A stretch of 64,000 nucleotides of DNA from Podospora pseudoanserina. Taxonomy: Eukaryota > Ascomycota > Sordariomycetes > Sordariales > Podosporaceae. The translations under genes and the position numbers were made by a program. The notes beneath the pieces are model-generated. The model was not told the origin of the DNA and made no database searches. It worked only from the letters and a program-made list of their open reading frames with translations. This document shows, one piece after another, positions 29,606 through 40,564 of this stretch. The DNA is taken from the NCBI RefSeq assembly GCF_035222485.1, contig NW_026946672.1, positions 1,364,001 through 1,428,000 of the forward strand. The letters are read 5' to 3'. Positions within the stretch are counted from its first letter, which is position 1, and the number at the start of each line of letters is the position of its first letter.

Positions 29606-29803
29606 AGAAGTTTGTGATGGGAGTACCTTACCTTGGAGCAGCTATTCGGGAAGAAAAAAAGGATCTTGTGTGGTCGGAATCCTTGTTTGACAACGAGACA
29701 GGATTCCCGAGAATGGAAAAATCGTCCGAACATTCAGCCTAAGCCAAGGAGGGGAGGGGTCGGGGGTGTTACACGGCAGACGGATAGCTAAAAACATCAA
29801 AAA

Positions 29804-29934
29804 ACACACAACATCGAGGATTCCCCAGCGGTCACCCAACCTGAGTCCTGGTTCGACTCTCAGCCATTTTGAAAATGAGGGCAGAGCGGACGAGATACCA
29901 TATTTTTTTTTCCTAGCTAGATATCGTCGTATGT
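29804..29934 (-). rRNA. Divergent 5S rRNA-like gene (possibly pseudogene)
   Basis: Read on the minus strand, the sequence begins ACATACGAC and ends GTTGTGTGT. These termini can form nine pairs (with G-U), matching 5S helix I. Between them, blocks typical of filamentous-fungal 5S RNA occur in order: CGTCCGCTCTGCC (usual CGTCCGCTCAGCC) and GGTTGGGTGACCGCTGGGGA followed by ATCC (usual GGGTGGGTGACCACCAGCGA). A run of six T follows the 3' end, as expected for RNA polymerase III termination. At 131 nt it is about 12 nt longer than a normal 5S RNA. It carries a nine-A insertion near the 5' third, and the helix II/III regions do not match. This could be a decayed copy or a divergent dispersed 5S type like those known in Neurospora. 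Confidence 0.65.
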
Positions 29935-30661
29935 GCTATCCAACTCTGGAATTGGGCCCTTTTGCATCCTCCCGTTAATATCGTCAGACAACAGACATGA
30001 TGAATTCCCGAACAAATCCAACAAGTTTGCTGTCCCATCTCTTTCGCTTATTTGAGGGATGGATGTACGAAGAAGATATTCTCGGGTTATAATTCAACAC
30101 ATCAGTCCTCAAAAGCCACACGGAGGTGAGGAACAAAACAAAAAAGCAAAACACAGAAAAAGATCTAGAAGTAAATAAGTCAGTAGCACCGCAGCAAAAT
30201 CTTGACCCCATCACATCATCATGATTCTCTCAGTCAAGTAGCTAAGGAAAGACAAAAGGTCAACATCAATTATTCCAAAACACAGATACTGAAAAGGCAT
30301 CCCCCATGTATCTAACTCGGCTTTCTCTCATCCCAAATACAGCATGTCTCTCTCTGCCTGCCACGATCTATCTCGTATACATCCAAAAAGCTGCGAAAGA
30401 CTAAACAACAAACAAAGATGCTATTTCAATTAACTCCACGCTTTTTTGGTTATCATGAGCTTTTCAAGCGGACCAAAATGCAGCCTTCACACAAGATTTT
30501 CCCCTCTTCCCCTGATCACCTCTCCTCCCCTCCACACCCCTTTTGCCGCTCTTTTGCCTTTTCTTTTGTTTGTGTGTCCAGCCACCCCAGCCAAGTCATA
30601 AACCGTCATCAGCTTTGGATCTTGTATGTACATCTGGGTCGTCAAAGAACCGGCTGTCAAT
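29935..30661. other. Intergenic, 3' region of the Gly/Tyr-rich gene
   Basis: Downstream flank of the minus-strand secreted-protein gene and upstream flank of the 5S-like gene. AT-richer than the surroundings, with no gene seen. Confidence 0.6.
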
Positions 30662-32195
30662 CTATGCCGACGCGGTGGTGGTGGACTCGAGGGTGGCCTC
30701 GACAACAGCCGAGGGCTGGATCTCGACCACGGCGACGAGGTCCTCGGGCTTGACCTCGGCGATGTAGTTGCCCTTGCCGTTGTAGCCATTGTAGCCATTG
30801 TAGCCATTGTAGCCATTGTAGCCATTGTAGCCACCGTGGCCACTATAGCCAGGGCCGCCATAGCCATTGTGACCAGACTTGTGCCCTTCATTGCCATAAC
30901 CAGGGCCGCCATATCCAGCCTGGTGGCCACCATAGTTTTGCCCATCGTGTCCATACTTGTTCCCATCATGACCGTACTTGTTCCCATCATGACCATACTT
31001 GTGCCCTTCGTTACCATAGCCAGGGCCACCGTAGCCAGACTCATGAGCGCCATATCCAGAGCCGTGCCCACCGTAGTTGTTGCCGTCAGGGCCACCATAG
31101 CCAGAACCGTGAGAGACACCACCGTAGCCGCCCTGGCCGAACCTGTGACCGTCGTGACCATAGCCAGAGTTATGACCGTCGTACTTGTTGCCATAGCCGT
31201 CATTGCCGCCATAGACAGAGCCATGGCCACCGTAGTTGCTGCCGAAACCATTGCCGTAGCCGTCGTAGTTGCCATGGCTGTTGTGGGCGCCACCATAGCC
31301 GCCGTAACCACTGCCGCCATAGTTGCCACCGGGACCGCCATAACCGGAGCCGTGACCGCCGTAACCGGAACCGTGGCCACCATAGTTGTTGCCGTTCCCA
31401 TAGTTGTCACCGTGTCCGCCGTAGTTACCGAGCCCACCATAGTTGTTACCGCGGCCACCATAGTTACCACCAGATCCATAGTTATTACCGTGGCCACCGC
31501 CATAGCCGCCGTAACCGCCACCGTACCCGCCCTGACCACCATAGCCCCTCTGGCGGCCATCGCAGTTGTCATAGTTGGGGCTATTCTGGTCACAGTAACC
31601 CTCCGAATCATAGCCAGAAGGTGAGTAGCCAGCGCCGTAGCCCCGACCACCACCATAGTTGTTGCCGCCATAGCCGCCATAGCCGCCACCACCGTAGCCC
31701 TTGCCACCGTGCTTCTCGATCCATCCGGGGGGAACGGGGCGGAGGCAGCGGATGCGGCCGTTGTACTTCTTCTCAAGGTCGTAGCAGCCCTTGAAGAGGA
31801 TGCCAAAGTACTGGCCACCGCACTCGAACTTGCCGTGCTTGTCCTGAAAGCCACCGAAGGCGGCAGCCAGACCGTCAACGTAGACGGACTTGCGGTAGTC
31901 GGCTACTTTGGTCTTGAAGAAACGTGTCAGTAAACCAACAAGCAAGCCTTGATGGGGCAGGGAGGCTTACATCGCAGTTGAGCTTATTGCGGTATTCATT
32001 ACCGTTGTTCTTGTTGCAGTCGCAATTGTCATAGACGGTGAAGTCGCTGTAGCTGGCCAGATCCGTGACGGCAGTCAGGTTTACCGCAGGAGGAGGGATA
32101 GTGTTGATATCGAGCTCGGAGGGAGTTGGGGCCGCTCTGATGCCGTGGGCAAGCACCAAGGCCGCGAGGCCGGTGCGGAGGGTACTCAAAGACAT
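30662..32195 (-). CDS. Secreted Gly/Tyr-rich tandem-repeat protein
   Basis: Two exons, complement(30662..31912, 31971..32195), give 491 residues. The 58-nt intron has a GTAAGC donor and CAAG acceptor. The ATG at 32195 starts a signal peptide (MSLSTLRTGLAALVLAHGIR, cleavage probably after IRA at 21). A compact domain of about 120 residues follows with Cys at 58, 60, 74, 106, 118 and 131, which could form three disulfides. From about 145 to 455 the chain is low-complexity Gly, Tyr, Asn and His in GYGGHG, NNYGG and YGHDGNK units, ending in five to six NGY units. A short non-repetitive, Val/Glu-rich C-terminus follows. It resembles structural or adhesive glycine-rich proteins of cell walls, but I know no named family. 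Likely extracellular or wall-associated (inference). Confidence 0.85.
30777..30830. repeat. 9-bp tandem repeat encoding NGY units
   Basis: GCCATTGTA repeats about five times in tandem on the plus strand, encoding (Asn-Gly-Tyr)n on the minus strand near the C-terminus of the secreted protein. Confidence 0.95.
30945..31015. repeat. 24-bp tandem repeat encoding YGHDGNK units
   Basis: Three near-identical 24-bp units (TTGTTCCCATCATGACCGTA type) encode GHDGNKY copies in the Gly/Tyr-rich protein. Differences between copies are mostly single bases at silent positions. Confidence 0.9.
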
Positions 32196-33318
32196 GACGC
32201 TGGTACTCAGAATACTGCTCAAAGAAATGAGGAGAATGCGAGGCTGGTTGACTGGATGAAAGAGGGTGATGGAGGAATGAGCTGATGGAGGCCTGGGAGA
32301 GATACTGGGAGCCGGAGTTCTTATGTTTTGGCTTTGCCCCTATCTTCGCGCCTCATGTGCGGATGGAATGCCCCTTGACCTCATCTCAGCATCATGAACA
32401 TGACTCTTGGGTTGCTATGGACGAGAGTCCGACTGTTGATGTCCACGATGTGGAGGGGGCTAGGGGATGGGACCATGGTTTTGCTGTCAAGTTTGATCAT
32501 GGAACACGAGGCCAAGATTGAGTCCGCAGACAACCGATCTGTCGAGTGGTGTTTTCCCTGAATTGGTCCCTGACCGAAGTTAAGTCGTCCCCGTGGCGTC
32601 GGAGGTGCGAAAGTCAGAAGAATGGGGACTGAGATATGGCGAACAAACTGGATTGGCCGCTAAAGTGCGGAGGGCGTGGTGCCTTAGTGTTGGTTTCCTC
32701 GCGGCGGTTGCCGCCAAAGCTTCAGTTGACTTCATGATCGTGGTGATAGCATTGGTTGCCGTATGCACTTATTTGAGTCAGCATCTTCTGGAGTCTGCCA
32801 TGACAGAGGGGATGTCCGAAGAGAAGAAAGCGGTCTCTGTGATAAGAGTCCTTCTTGACGGCAGTCTCTTTGGTAGCTCTTTCCTTCTCTCCACGATGGC
32901 TCCTTCCCTGTCTGCGGGCTTTCCCTCTGTGCTCTTTCATTGTCATTCCACCGTTCCTTCTTGACCCTCACGGCTCCTTCCTCCTCTTGAGTCTTCATTT
33001 CCCTTGGCTCCTTCCATTTCACATACGGTACCGGGAGTGTGTATAAAGTGTGCCAACATTACCTATCTCATATGTAAGTAGGGTACACGCTCCACACATC
33101 AATGCTGCTCTGTTCTGCAATCCATCAATCCTTCCCCCTATCTTCGTATCCATCATGTCTCAATAAACCCCCAAACCCCATAAATGTCAAGTAAATCAAG
33201 AAAGCAAGCAAGAACCCAACCCATTACCAATCCCAAGCAAAACAAACCCACCGCTAGACTCCAAACCCAAAACTCCAGACCATGCCCTCTTCTTCACTCG
33301 ACCCATCCCACTGTCGAT
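32196..33318. other. Promoter region of the secreted-protein gene
   Basis: No gene is seen. It contains the 5' flank of the minus-strand secreted-protein gene and the 3' flank of the Yippee gene. Short frames on both strands have no family resemblance. Confidence 0.6.
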
Positions 33319-33742
33319 TCACGTAACCTTACAAAGCAGCTCCGCCTCCAGAATGAACTTTCCCTCCTTGTACTTCTCCGAGCTTTCATACGCCCTGTCA
33401 TACTTCCACCCCACCACATCCTTGCACTGCCGGCACTGTATATCCCTCACGACATGCCTCCCCGTCGTCATGTTGCGTTCCGAGGGGTCGCCCGTCTCGA
33501 CGTTGACGACCGTGTTGAAGAGGTAGGCTTTGCCATGTTGGCCGCGGAAGTTCTGGTGGTGGGAAATAGGCGAGCGGTTAGCGAGTCCCCTGTTGTACAA
33601 GGAGGGGGGTGGGAGAAGGGACAATGGAAGGGGAAGGACATACCCGCGAAATGATGTCATGGGCGTTAGCCAAGTGTGCCTTACAGTTCTTGCAGCCGTA
33701 GATGACGTCCGAGTTGAGGTAGGTGTTGTATGTTAGGCCCAT
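33319..33742 (-). CDS. Yippee-family zinc-binding protein (Moh1/YPEL-like)
   Basis: Small conserved eukaryotic Yippee protein, 110 residues, the normal family length. Two exons, complement(33319..33552, 33644..33742), are separated by a 91-nt intron with GTATGT donor and CAG acceptor. The zinc-ligand pairs are C17-x2-C20 (YGCKNCKAHL) and IQCRQCKDVVGWKY near residues 72-75. Family signatures HLANAHDIISR, FRGQHGKAYLF, TGRHVVRDI and YKEGKFILE are all present. In yeast the homologue Moh1 is linked to stationary phase and a GID E3 ligase module, and animal YPELs act at centrosomes or in the nucleus. The role here is unknown. Confidence 0.95.
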
Positions 33743-34779
33743 GGTTGCGGTTTTGGGGGGGCGGCTCCCTTGGACCACTCTCCCTGCCTAGCTAGCTGGC
33801 GATGGGTAGCTTGATTTCTTGTGTCTTGTTTTACTTTGGCTATGGCTGTTGCTGGCTTGGGCCGATATGGATGTGGTAGTTGTTAGCGACGGCGGTATTC
33901 TGTGAGGTGCGAGCAGGACAGATAAACACGAATAGACAGGCGGTAAGGCAGCACGAGTCGACAGCAGGCAGGAAAGCACGGGATCTGGTTCGGATATCGG
34001 ATACTGGCTCTCTCGAGTCAACACCTCGGGATCGGGGATCGCTATCGGGGGCGTCGGGAGTGTCGGGGATTGGGCTACTTCGGCAGCGGTAATGAACAAG
34101 TGGTGAAACAGACGACAGTACAGGTGCAGTAGATATCCCAAGACAAGGCAAACAAACACAAGAGAATAGTTGGGAAGTTATCACGGGACGAACACCGAAC
34201 CTTGATGGATAGGATGGAGAAACAAGCAAATGGCAAGCAAGTGTAAAATGACCAGCGATAAGACAAGGGCGCGTGGGCACACCTGGCAGCGTTGATAAAG
34301 AACGAGGTTCCCAGTGAAGGCCAAGAGTGACCGCCGCATTTGGGGGAACGCCGGAACGACGTCACGAGCGTTAGCCCCCAGGCGGAGCTGTTGGGTGTTG
34401 TCAAATGCGGGGTCGACTCCTCTCCCTGTCACTGGGCAGCATGCTGAGTGCCGTGTGACCCCCTGAATGGTAACAACAACACACCGAAGAGAAGCTGAAA
34501 TGCAACCGTGGAATGGAAATATAGATAATCAAATATTTACAATATGAATGTTGTTGTGTGAGATCCAAACTATTCTTGGTATCTATCTTCTCATCATCAT
34601 CAGGCTTGTCTAAGCCTTTTACTTCCTCTCCTGAATCGCTGCGCGATACCTCGGGTGAGCACTAAAATCGAATCATCCCAACTCCAGAAAAACAAAGAAA
34701 AAATATGTACAAGGGAATGAAAATAAATATGCAATGTCTCCTACCTCCTCTCACTCCCCTTTCATCTCCTATCGTGTAA
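33743..34779. other. Promoter region of the Yippee gene
   Basis: It holds the Yippee 5' flank and the 3' flank of the ferric-reductase gene. No gene or RNA is recognised. Confidence 0.6.
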
Positions 34780-36630
34780 CTACCACGAAAAGGCCTCCTC
34801 CACAAAGTCCACGGCTCCGTTATACTGCTTATTTCTCACTGCCCGCCTGACCTCATCGCTCAGCGCGCCTGGCCCGCACACAGTCACAGCCATGGTGCCG
34901 ATCTGGTTCTCCATCTCCATACCCAGCAGTGTGTCGATGTTGGGCCGGCCGGGGAACATCTGTACTGTCGAGCTGGGGCTGTGAATTTCCTTGGTCGAGC
35001 GAGGCCTGCTGACGAACAACATGATCTTGAGAACCTCGCGGCGCTTCTCCATGGCCAGAATCTCGGTCATCCAGGGGCGAATCCATTCGAGGTGCTCAGG
35101 AGTCTGGATCACCCAGACCATGATGACCTTGCGAGCAGCAACAGTCCCGTTGTTATAACCAGCGACGAGATCACGGACGTGGGGAACGGCCTGGGTCACA
35201 CCAACACCACCGGCAAAGAGCATGACTGTTCCGTACGAGTGAAGTTGATGAGAGCCGCGATAGGGACCCTCGACAAGACAACGGGTAACAAGCTTTCCGT
35301 CGGGGTTGGCGGCCGCGCGGCTGTAGAGCGCACCAGTGAAGCCGGTGCGGCCACGGATGATGAAAGAAACAGACGTCTTCTTCTGATACAAGACATCGTG
35401 GCGGTCCATCGGGAGACCCTTTTCACCGTCGAGCTGCTCAGCTTCGTCGCTCCAGGCTACGGTGAAAGGGTGAGATTGCCAGAAACCGATAGATGGCATG
35501 TAAAGGTAGGCGTGCTGTCCGGGCCGGAAATCCCAAGGGCGGGCCATGCTGACAGTCACGCGGCAGGCACCGCCAGGGAGAGCCTCAACGAGAGTCTTGG
35601 TCCCACCGGCTCCAATGTTGCGATATCCGACACGAAGGAAACGGGCAGCACGGTCAAAGATCCACAGGGCACAAACGGCGCAGAGATACTTGAGCTGTGG
35701 GAGCTTCTTGAGGTCGAGGTGGTACCAGAGACCAAGAACCGCCAAGATTGCGAGGGCGATATGGGCAATCTTGAAGGTCTCATAGTAGGCGTGTCTGAAA
35801 ATGCTGGATGCCTGAATGCAAAGGGCAATCATGGCACAGGTCGACTACAGAACTTTGTTAGCCATGTTCCTCGATACATTAGATCCAAGGTAACTTACAA
35901 TGAATCCCCACATCAGAAACTTGACGGTGATGGCAGTGTTGAAAGCAGCGCTCCAGCCGTTCTTGGAAGCATTGCCAACCAACCAGGCCACTGTGTGGGC
36001 AACAGACTCCAGCATGACAATACGCCCAAACCAGCGGTGAAGAAGATTGAAGGTGTCGAAAGAGATGCCGAGAAGATTGATGAGAGGGTTGTTACGGCCA
36101 GCCATGAGGAACAGAGGGATCATGTTGACAACAGCGAGGTATCCGGTCCTGTTTCTAATGAGTGCCGCAACCTGACCAAGAGGGCCGGAGAAGTCGATGG
36201 TCATGACGCAAAAGGCAACGTTGGTGCCAAGGTAGGCCAAGAGGAAAAAAAGCTGAAGACGGGACGGAAGAGTGCCGACATTGAGGGCCGAGCTGATCTG
36301 GAACTCGCGGTTGTGCCTCTTGCTGAAGATGGGTGCGTAGAGGATGTTCCTCTGGAACCATGAGTAGTTGTGGGATGGCTTGGCGAAGTATCGCTGTTGG
36401 TCGTTGTGAAGGCAGGTTACCGTCCTGACGTATCGGACCAAGACTGTGGTAACTCGCCAGATGAGCAGGGCTCCCGAGACTGCACCCAGAACAATCAACA
36501 AGTAATGAGAAAGCATCTTGTTCACGACAGCATGATCCACGCTGCTGGTAGCTCCCCCCGCTGCTGCTCCATGGCCCCCTCCACCTGCCTGCGCGCCAGC
36601 TGTGGCATTTCCCGGAACCGATACCGACAT
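34780..36630 (-). CDS. Ferric-reductase-type transmembrane oxidoreductase
   Basis: Membrane flavocytochrome that passes electrons from NADPH through FAD and two haems across the membrane, usually to reduce Fe(III)/Cu(II). Two exons, complement(34780..35844, 35899..36630), with a 54-nt intron, give 598 residues. The N-terminus is Gly/Ala-rich and presumably outside the membrane. Transmembrane helices surround two haem-ligand pairs, His198-x13-His212 and His272-x13-His286. The FAD motif HPFTVAW is at 369-375. NADPH-site motifs VEGPYRG (about 435-441) and AGGVGVTQ (about 455-462) follow. I chose the first in-frame ATG at 36630. Upstream codons are open but start with GTG. The fungal FRE family fits better than NADPH oxidase, whose size and motifs differ. 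Confidence 0.93.
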
Positions 36631-37991
36631 GTTGAATCCTCCCAAATTCTGTCGAGTTATTTGGATGTTCCTGTCTCCAACAAGAACTGAATCGTGCTCC
36701 ACTCTATCCTAGTAGGTGTTGTTTGGTAAGTTGAATCGCAACCTATGTCAAAGGTTCATCTGATGTCGCTGAATGCTGTCGAAGCTGTACGGGCCACCGA
36801 TTGTTTTGCCGAGTAGAAAAGAACGAATGCTGTGGTATCCAGATTCCCTGTCCAAGTCCTGCTGGAAGGTTTGAATACCTATTGTTGAGTGGATTGAGGT
36901 GGTGCTCAATGGGATGATGATCAAGGAACGTTGAGCTGCGTGACTGTGATTGCTGATTGTCTGTCTGTCGTCTTTTTCCCAGTACCCCGATATCTCGCTT
37001 TCTATGTGGAATGCCAACCAGATGTGGGCAAAAAAAGAATGAAATTGTATGTTTAAACCACACAATGCGTGCCTCAAGGTCGCAAGGACAGAAGAGAAAG
37101 CTCTCGGCCAGTCAAGGGAGAGTGTTGATAGCAATCAAAGGGGGTGGAAAGAATGAAATGCAAAATCAATGCAGGCTGGGTGGTGCAAGGGGAAAGAGAA
37201 GGAAGTCGTCCAAGGACGAAAGATGATGGCAGATCTAGCCAAGAATCCAAGAAACCGGGGGACTGGGAGACAGATGAAGGGAGAGACGATGAAAATTGAA
37301 CGGCTTGTCGACATGGGGGGGTGCGGGAAGCCCGCCAGGGGGCAGCGACCCCTCCTATTTCCTAATTGGGCATCTTGCACCGGTCCGTACTGACGCGTCC
37401 CGGGGCTGGTACAAGATGGTATTTTCACAATTCCACGGCTAAACTTGCACGTTACAGCGAAAGATGGCGCTGCTGATTTGAATTTCAATACCATATCTTA
37501 CCATCCGATCCTGTCTCACCACCCAGCCCCAATGTTCACCTTATGATCCTCGACAAGAATCGAGACCCGACATCTGTCTTGCTCCCAGACCAGACATGGC
37601 CGCTTGCTGCAACAAGCTCGCCCTGCTTCTTCTGCCAAAGCTCGGCTGGAAGCTGATCCCAGCAGAACCACTTGACTGGATTCCTGGAGACATATGCTTC
37701 GTAATGGTGGTCCGTCCGCTCATGCATTGGCCACCAGGCCTCCTCATCCTCCACAGCGCAGCGCGGCGGTGCGAGTGCAAACAGGTACGGGATGCCAAGA
37801 CAACCCACGAACGGAGCTTCGATTGGGCAAAGGTGAAACGCCACAGGGGAGACCATCGCCTGGGGTTGTCCCTGTGCTGATCCAAGTTCCTCAGCACATC
37901 ACCTCCTCCCACCACCACAAGAAAAGTCCCTCGGCCAGACTCCCAGAAAATCCAAAAGCCAAGCCCGGCTAGGCATCACGACATAATCTCC
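36631..37991. other. Promoter side of the ferric-reductase gene
   Basis: No gene recognised. The minus-strand ferric-reductase promoter lies at its left end, and an AT-rich relic borders it on the right. Confidence 0.6.
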
Positions 37992-38505
37992 TGTTGTTAC
38001 GGGTCTAGCTACATCAGGTAAAAGATCCCACAAATATCGAAAAACAGTCAAAACACAACAAAATCAACTGTATTTTTGTGTAAAGCTAGTTAACGAATAT
38101 TTTAAATACTTCTCACTATAAAAATTAACGCTATTTATATTTGTAAGCCTAGTTATGCGAAGATATTAGGTAAAAGCTTTGAAGCTTGTATTATTAAGTT
38201 TTATTTTTCAAGCTAATAGCTACTGAATTAGTTATTACCTTAGTTATTAAATTAGTTACTCATTTATGTAATTATAACTTTACTTATGTAACTTATATTC
38301 TAATATTTTTTAGCTGTAATGTATACTAAAATATTACTTACATTAAATTTGCAGACTTTTAAATTTTATTTATATTTATTTCACTTTAATTTAACTGACT
38401 TTTAGCCTTATAAATATATGTAGTTGTGTCTGTAAAGTACTCCTTGTGTTTTGTTATGTTTTTCGACAGAAATACTAAAATAAGTTAGGCTTGTAACGAA
38501 CAACA
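37992..38505. mobile_element. RIP-like AT-rich relic with decayed inverted ends
   Basis: About 500 bp is strikingly AT-rich with many TA steps, in sharp contrast to the GC-rich flanks and with no open frame. The left edge reads TGTTGTTACGGGTCTAGCTA. The right edge, reverse-complemented, reads TGTTGTTCGTTACAAGCCTA. Aligning GTTACGGGTCTAGC with GTTACAAGCCTAAC leaves almost only G/A or C/T differences. This is what C:G-to-T:A mutation of terminal inverted repeats would leave, so a small DNA transposon or MITE damaged by RIP is the best reading. No clear target-site duplication is visible. A solo LTR is the alternative. Confidence 0.55.
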
Positions 38506-40564
38506 ACTTCGCGGTGATCCCTAGTCAGGCTCCAAGCTCCGTTCCGCCACTTATGATCTGGCCCTCCTGGAGAGAACACGATTGAAAAACGGGGAGCCCA
38601 GAAGGAGAATACCGGTGGCTTTTTTTGCGCTTATAGCTGTCCACAGCCATGCCGCCTCACTGCCTATTGCCGAGTCTAGACTCTCGCTGTCCCAACCAGA
38701 GTATGACAGTAACATCTTTGCATCAATCCAGGGACGGTGACACCACAGGACAAAAAAAGAGACAATAATAGGGATCCCAAGTGAGACCAACCCTACCGGG
38801 CCGCATGTTTTTGTTTGTTGTCAGTTGTTTCCAAACCGATGACTCCTGTTTAGAACTTGCACACAATCGGTGCATTATCTTTCCAAATCGCAAAGCCTCA
38901 TCCTCATCATGCACACTCTCCGCGCCTTTTCAAAAGATGCTGGAAACTCCAGCCGTAAGGCGGCCGTTGAAAGGGACCTGCTTGCCTGTCTGCCCAGCAA
39001 GCAATGCGAGGCGGCGGTGCAGCGATGCAACCTGGCCTCTCATGATGGCCCGGGGAATGGGTCGGGGTTGCCCCACGCAAGCAGCCGTTTGAGCGTAGAG
39101 ACGATAGTCGGGATAGCAAGTCAAGCTTTTGGGACAAAAAATTGAGACAAAACACCACCATCTCTCTCCCTGACGTACCTATCCAGATCATTGGGGAACT
39201 CTCTCCTAAACTTTCACCAACTCTAACATCGGCGGTTTTGTAAATCATCATATCTTGTTGTAGTGTATTCGGGTAAAGTTGTCTCTCAGCTCACATCATT
39301 CAGTTTTCGTGAACGAACGGCTACCCACACCATCGGAACGGTCATGAAACATTGGGCTACACTACATCCGCGGGGGGTTTCGATAGTCGTGGATGTGTTC
39401 TTCATTATCCAACATCACAGCCTTGAGAAGCGGGGTATTGCGTCAGCGTTCAGTCAGTCAGCCATGAACCATCACCAACCTATCCACCTGCCCTTACATT
39501 GCTGTGTGTGTGAGGAAATGGCCCGAATAGCCTCATGCAGTTGTCCACCATGTCTTTGTTTTCTGTTGTTTTCGTCATATCCCACCACCTCCACTACACC
39601 ATTCCTCACCGTAAGAAAGTATCCGGTTGGTGGAAACCTCTCCTGCTACTCCTTCTCCGTACCTTGGCTGCGGTAGAGACACCGCACCCACCCACCGTAC
39701 ACCCAACTGATCAGCCGTACAAAGCGAGATGATATCTGTAAACCCCAATTTTGTAATATCCCATGGTTCACACCCTTTCCTCAAAATCTCACTCAGCAAA
39801 AGGCGGGCCGGCAACCCGCATAATCATCATCACCAAGGATGTCGAAGATCTCAAACAACCCCACCACTACCCATTGGTATCACGGAGATCATATCAGATG
39901 AGCGAGATGATGATATGAGCAACGGCATGGATCTAAAGCCGGGCTTTCATGCCTAATTGATACCAATAAACGGAATGTGGGTTGGGTTGACGGGCAGCTC
40001 CAAGCGAGATGGCTTCAGTGTTTCAGGTTTCTACCATGTCCCGCAGTTAGAATTGATACCTAACCAACCGTTACCATGTGACGATGAGATGGAGAGTCTG
40101 ATGGGACATTCTCTACGACGATACGTATCCAATATCTTCTCACACCACATTTCTTGAAAACTTCATTACAATTATTCCCTCTGTACAGATATGTTCAACG
40201 GTCCATGATGACCCTCTATCCTGTACCAGTCCTTGGCAACCTGCATCACACCTAGTCTATTAAAAAACGACTCCAGGAGCCCAAACTCCAAAAGACTGCT
40301 CAAATCAATAGGCATTCCTTAGTTTCTAACAATATACGTCTCACCAACCGCATCATAATGTACGCATGTGAGGGTCTGAGCTCACTCTTCCCATCCAAAC
40401 AAAATCACACACCCATAGTTATAATCCCAAACATAGTTCCAACCCCATCATGCAATGCCATACCTGCCCTCCCCGTCTTATTCCCATCCAAACCAAGCTC
40501 GTAGCGTGCTCAAAATCGGCCAAATTCAAACATGGCCCCATCTCAAGGTAGTAGTAGTGATAGG
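38506..40564. other. Intergenic, no gene recognised
   Basis: Composition returns to normal after the AT-rich relic. Only short open frames occur, and the right end is the 3' flank of the orphan gene at 40.6 kb. Confidence 0.6.

Larger units (their letters stand above)
20489..29803. other. 9.3-kb gene-poor region
   Basis: It lies upstream of the ABC transporter gene. Many open frames of 60-184 codons occur on both strands, but none shows a domain, a signal peptide or a convincing chain of exons. Simple repeats include (CA)14 at 22021-22048, (GACA)5 at 29586-29605 and a 23-bp tandem duplication at 26007-26052. A TACCT/GTAC-rich patch lies at 21680-21800. The region could hold untranslated transcripts, which cannot be decided from sequence alone. 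Confidence 0.55.

Noticed and set aside
29846-29862. GGTTCGACTC looked like a tRNA B-box on the plus strand
   Set aside because: No D-arm or acceptor stem on that strand. The stretch is explained better as the middle of the minus-strand 5S-like sequence.
30487-31878. Long Ala/Val/Thr frames on both strands over the Gly/Tyr repeat
   Set aside because: Frame-shifted readings of the repeat array. Only the minus frame with a signal peptide and spliced Cys domain is coherent.
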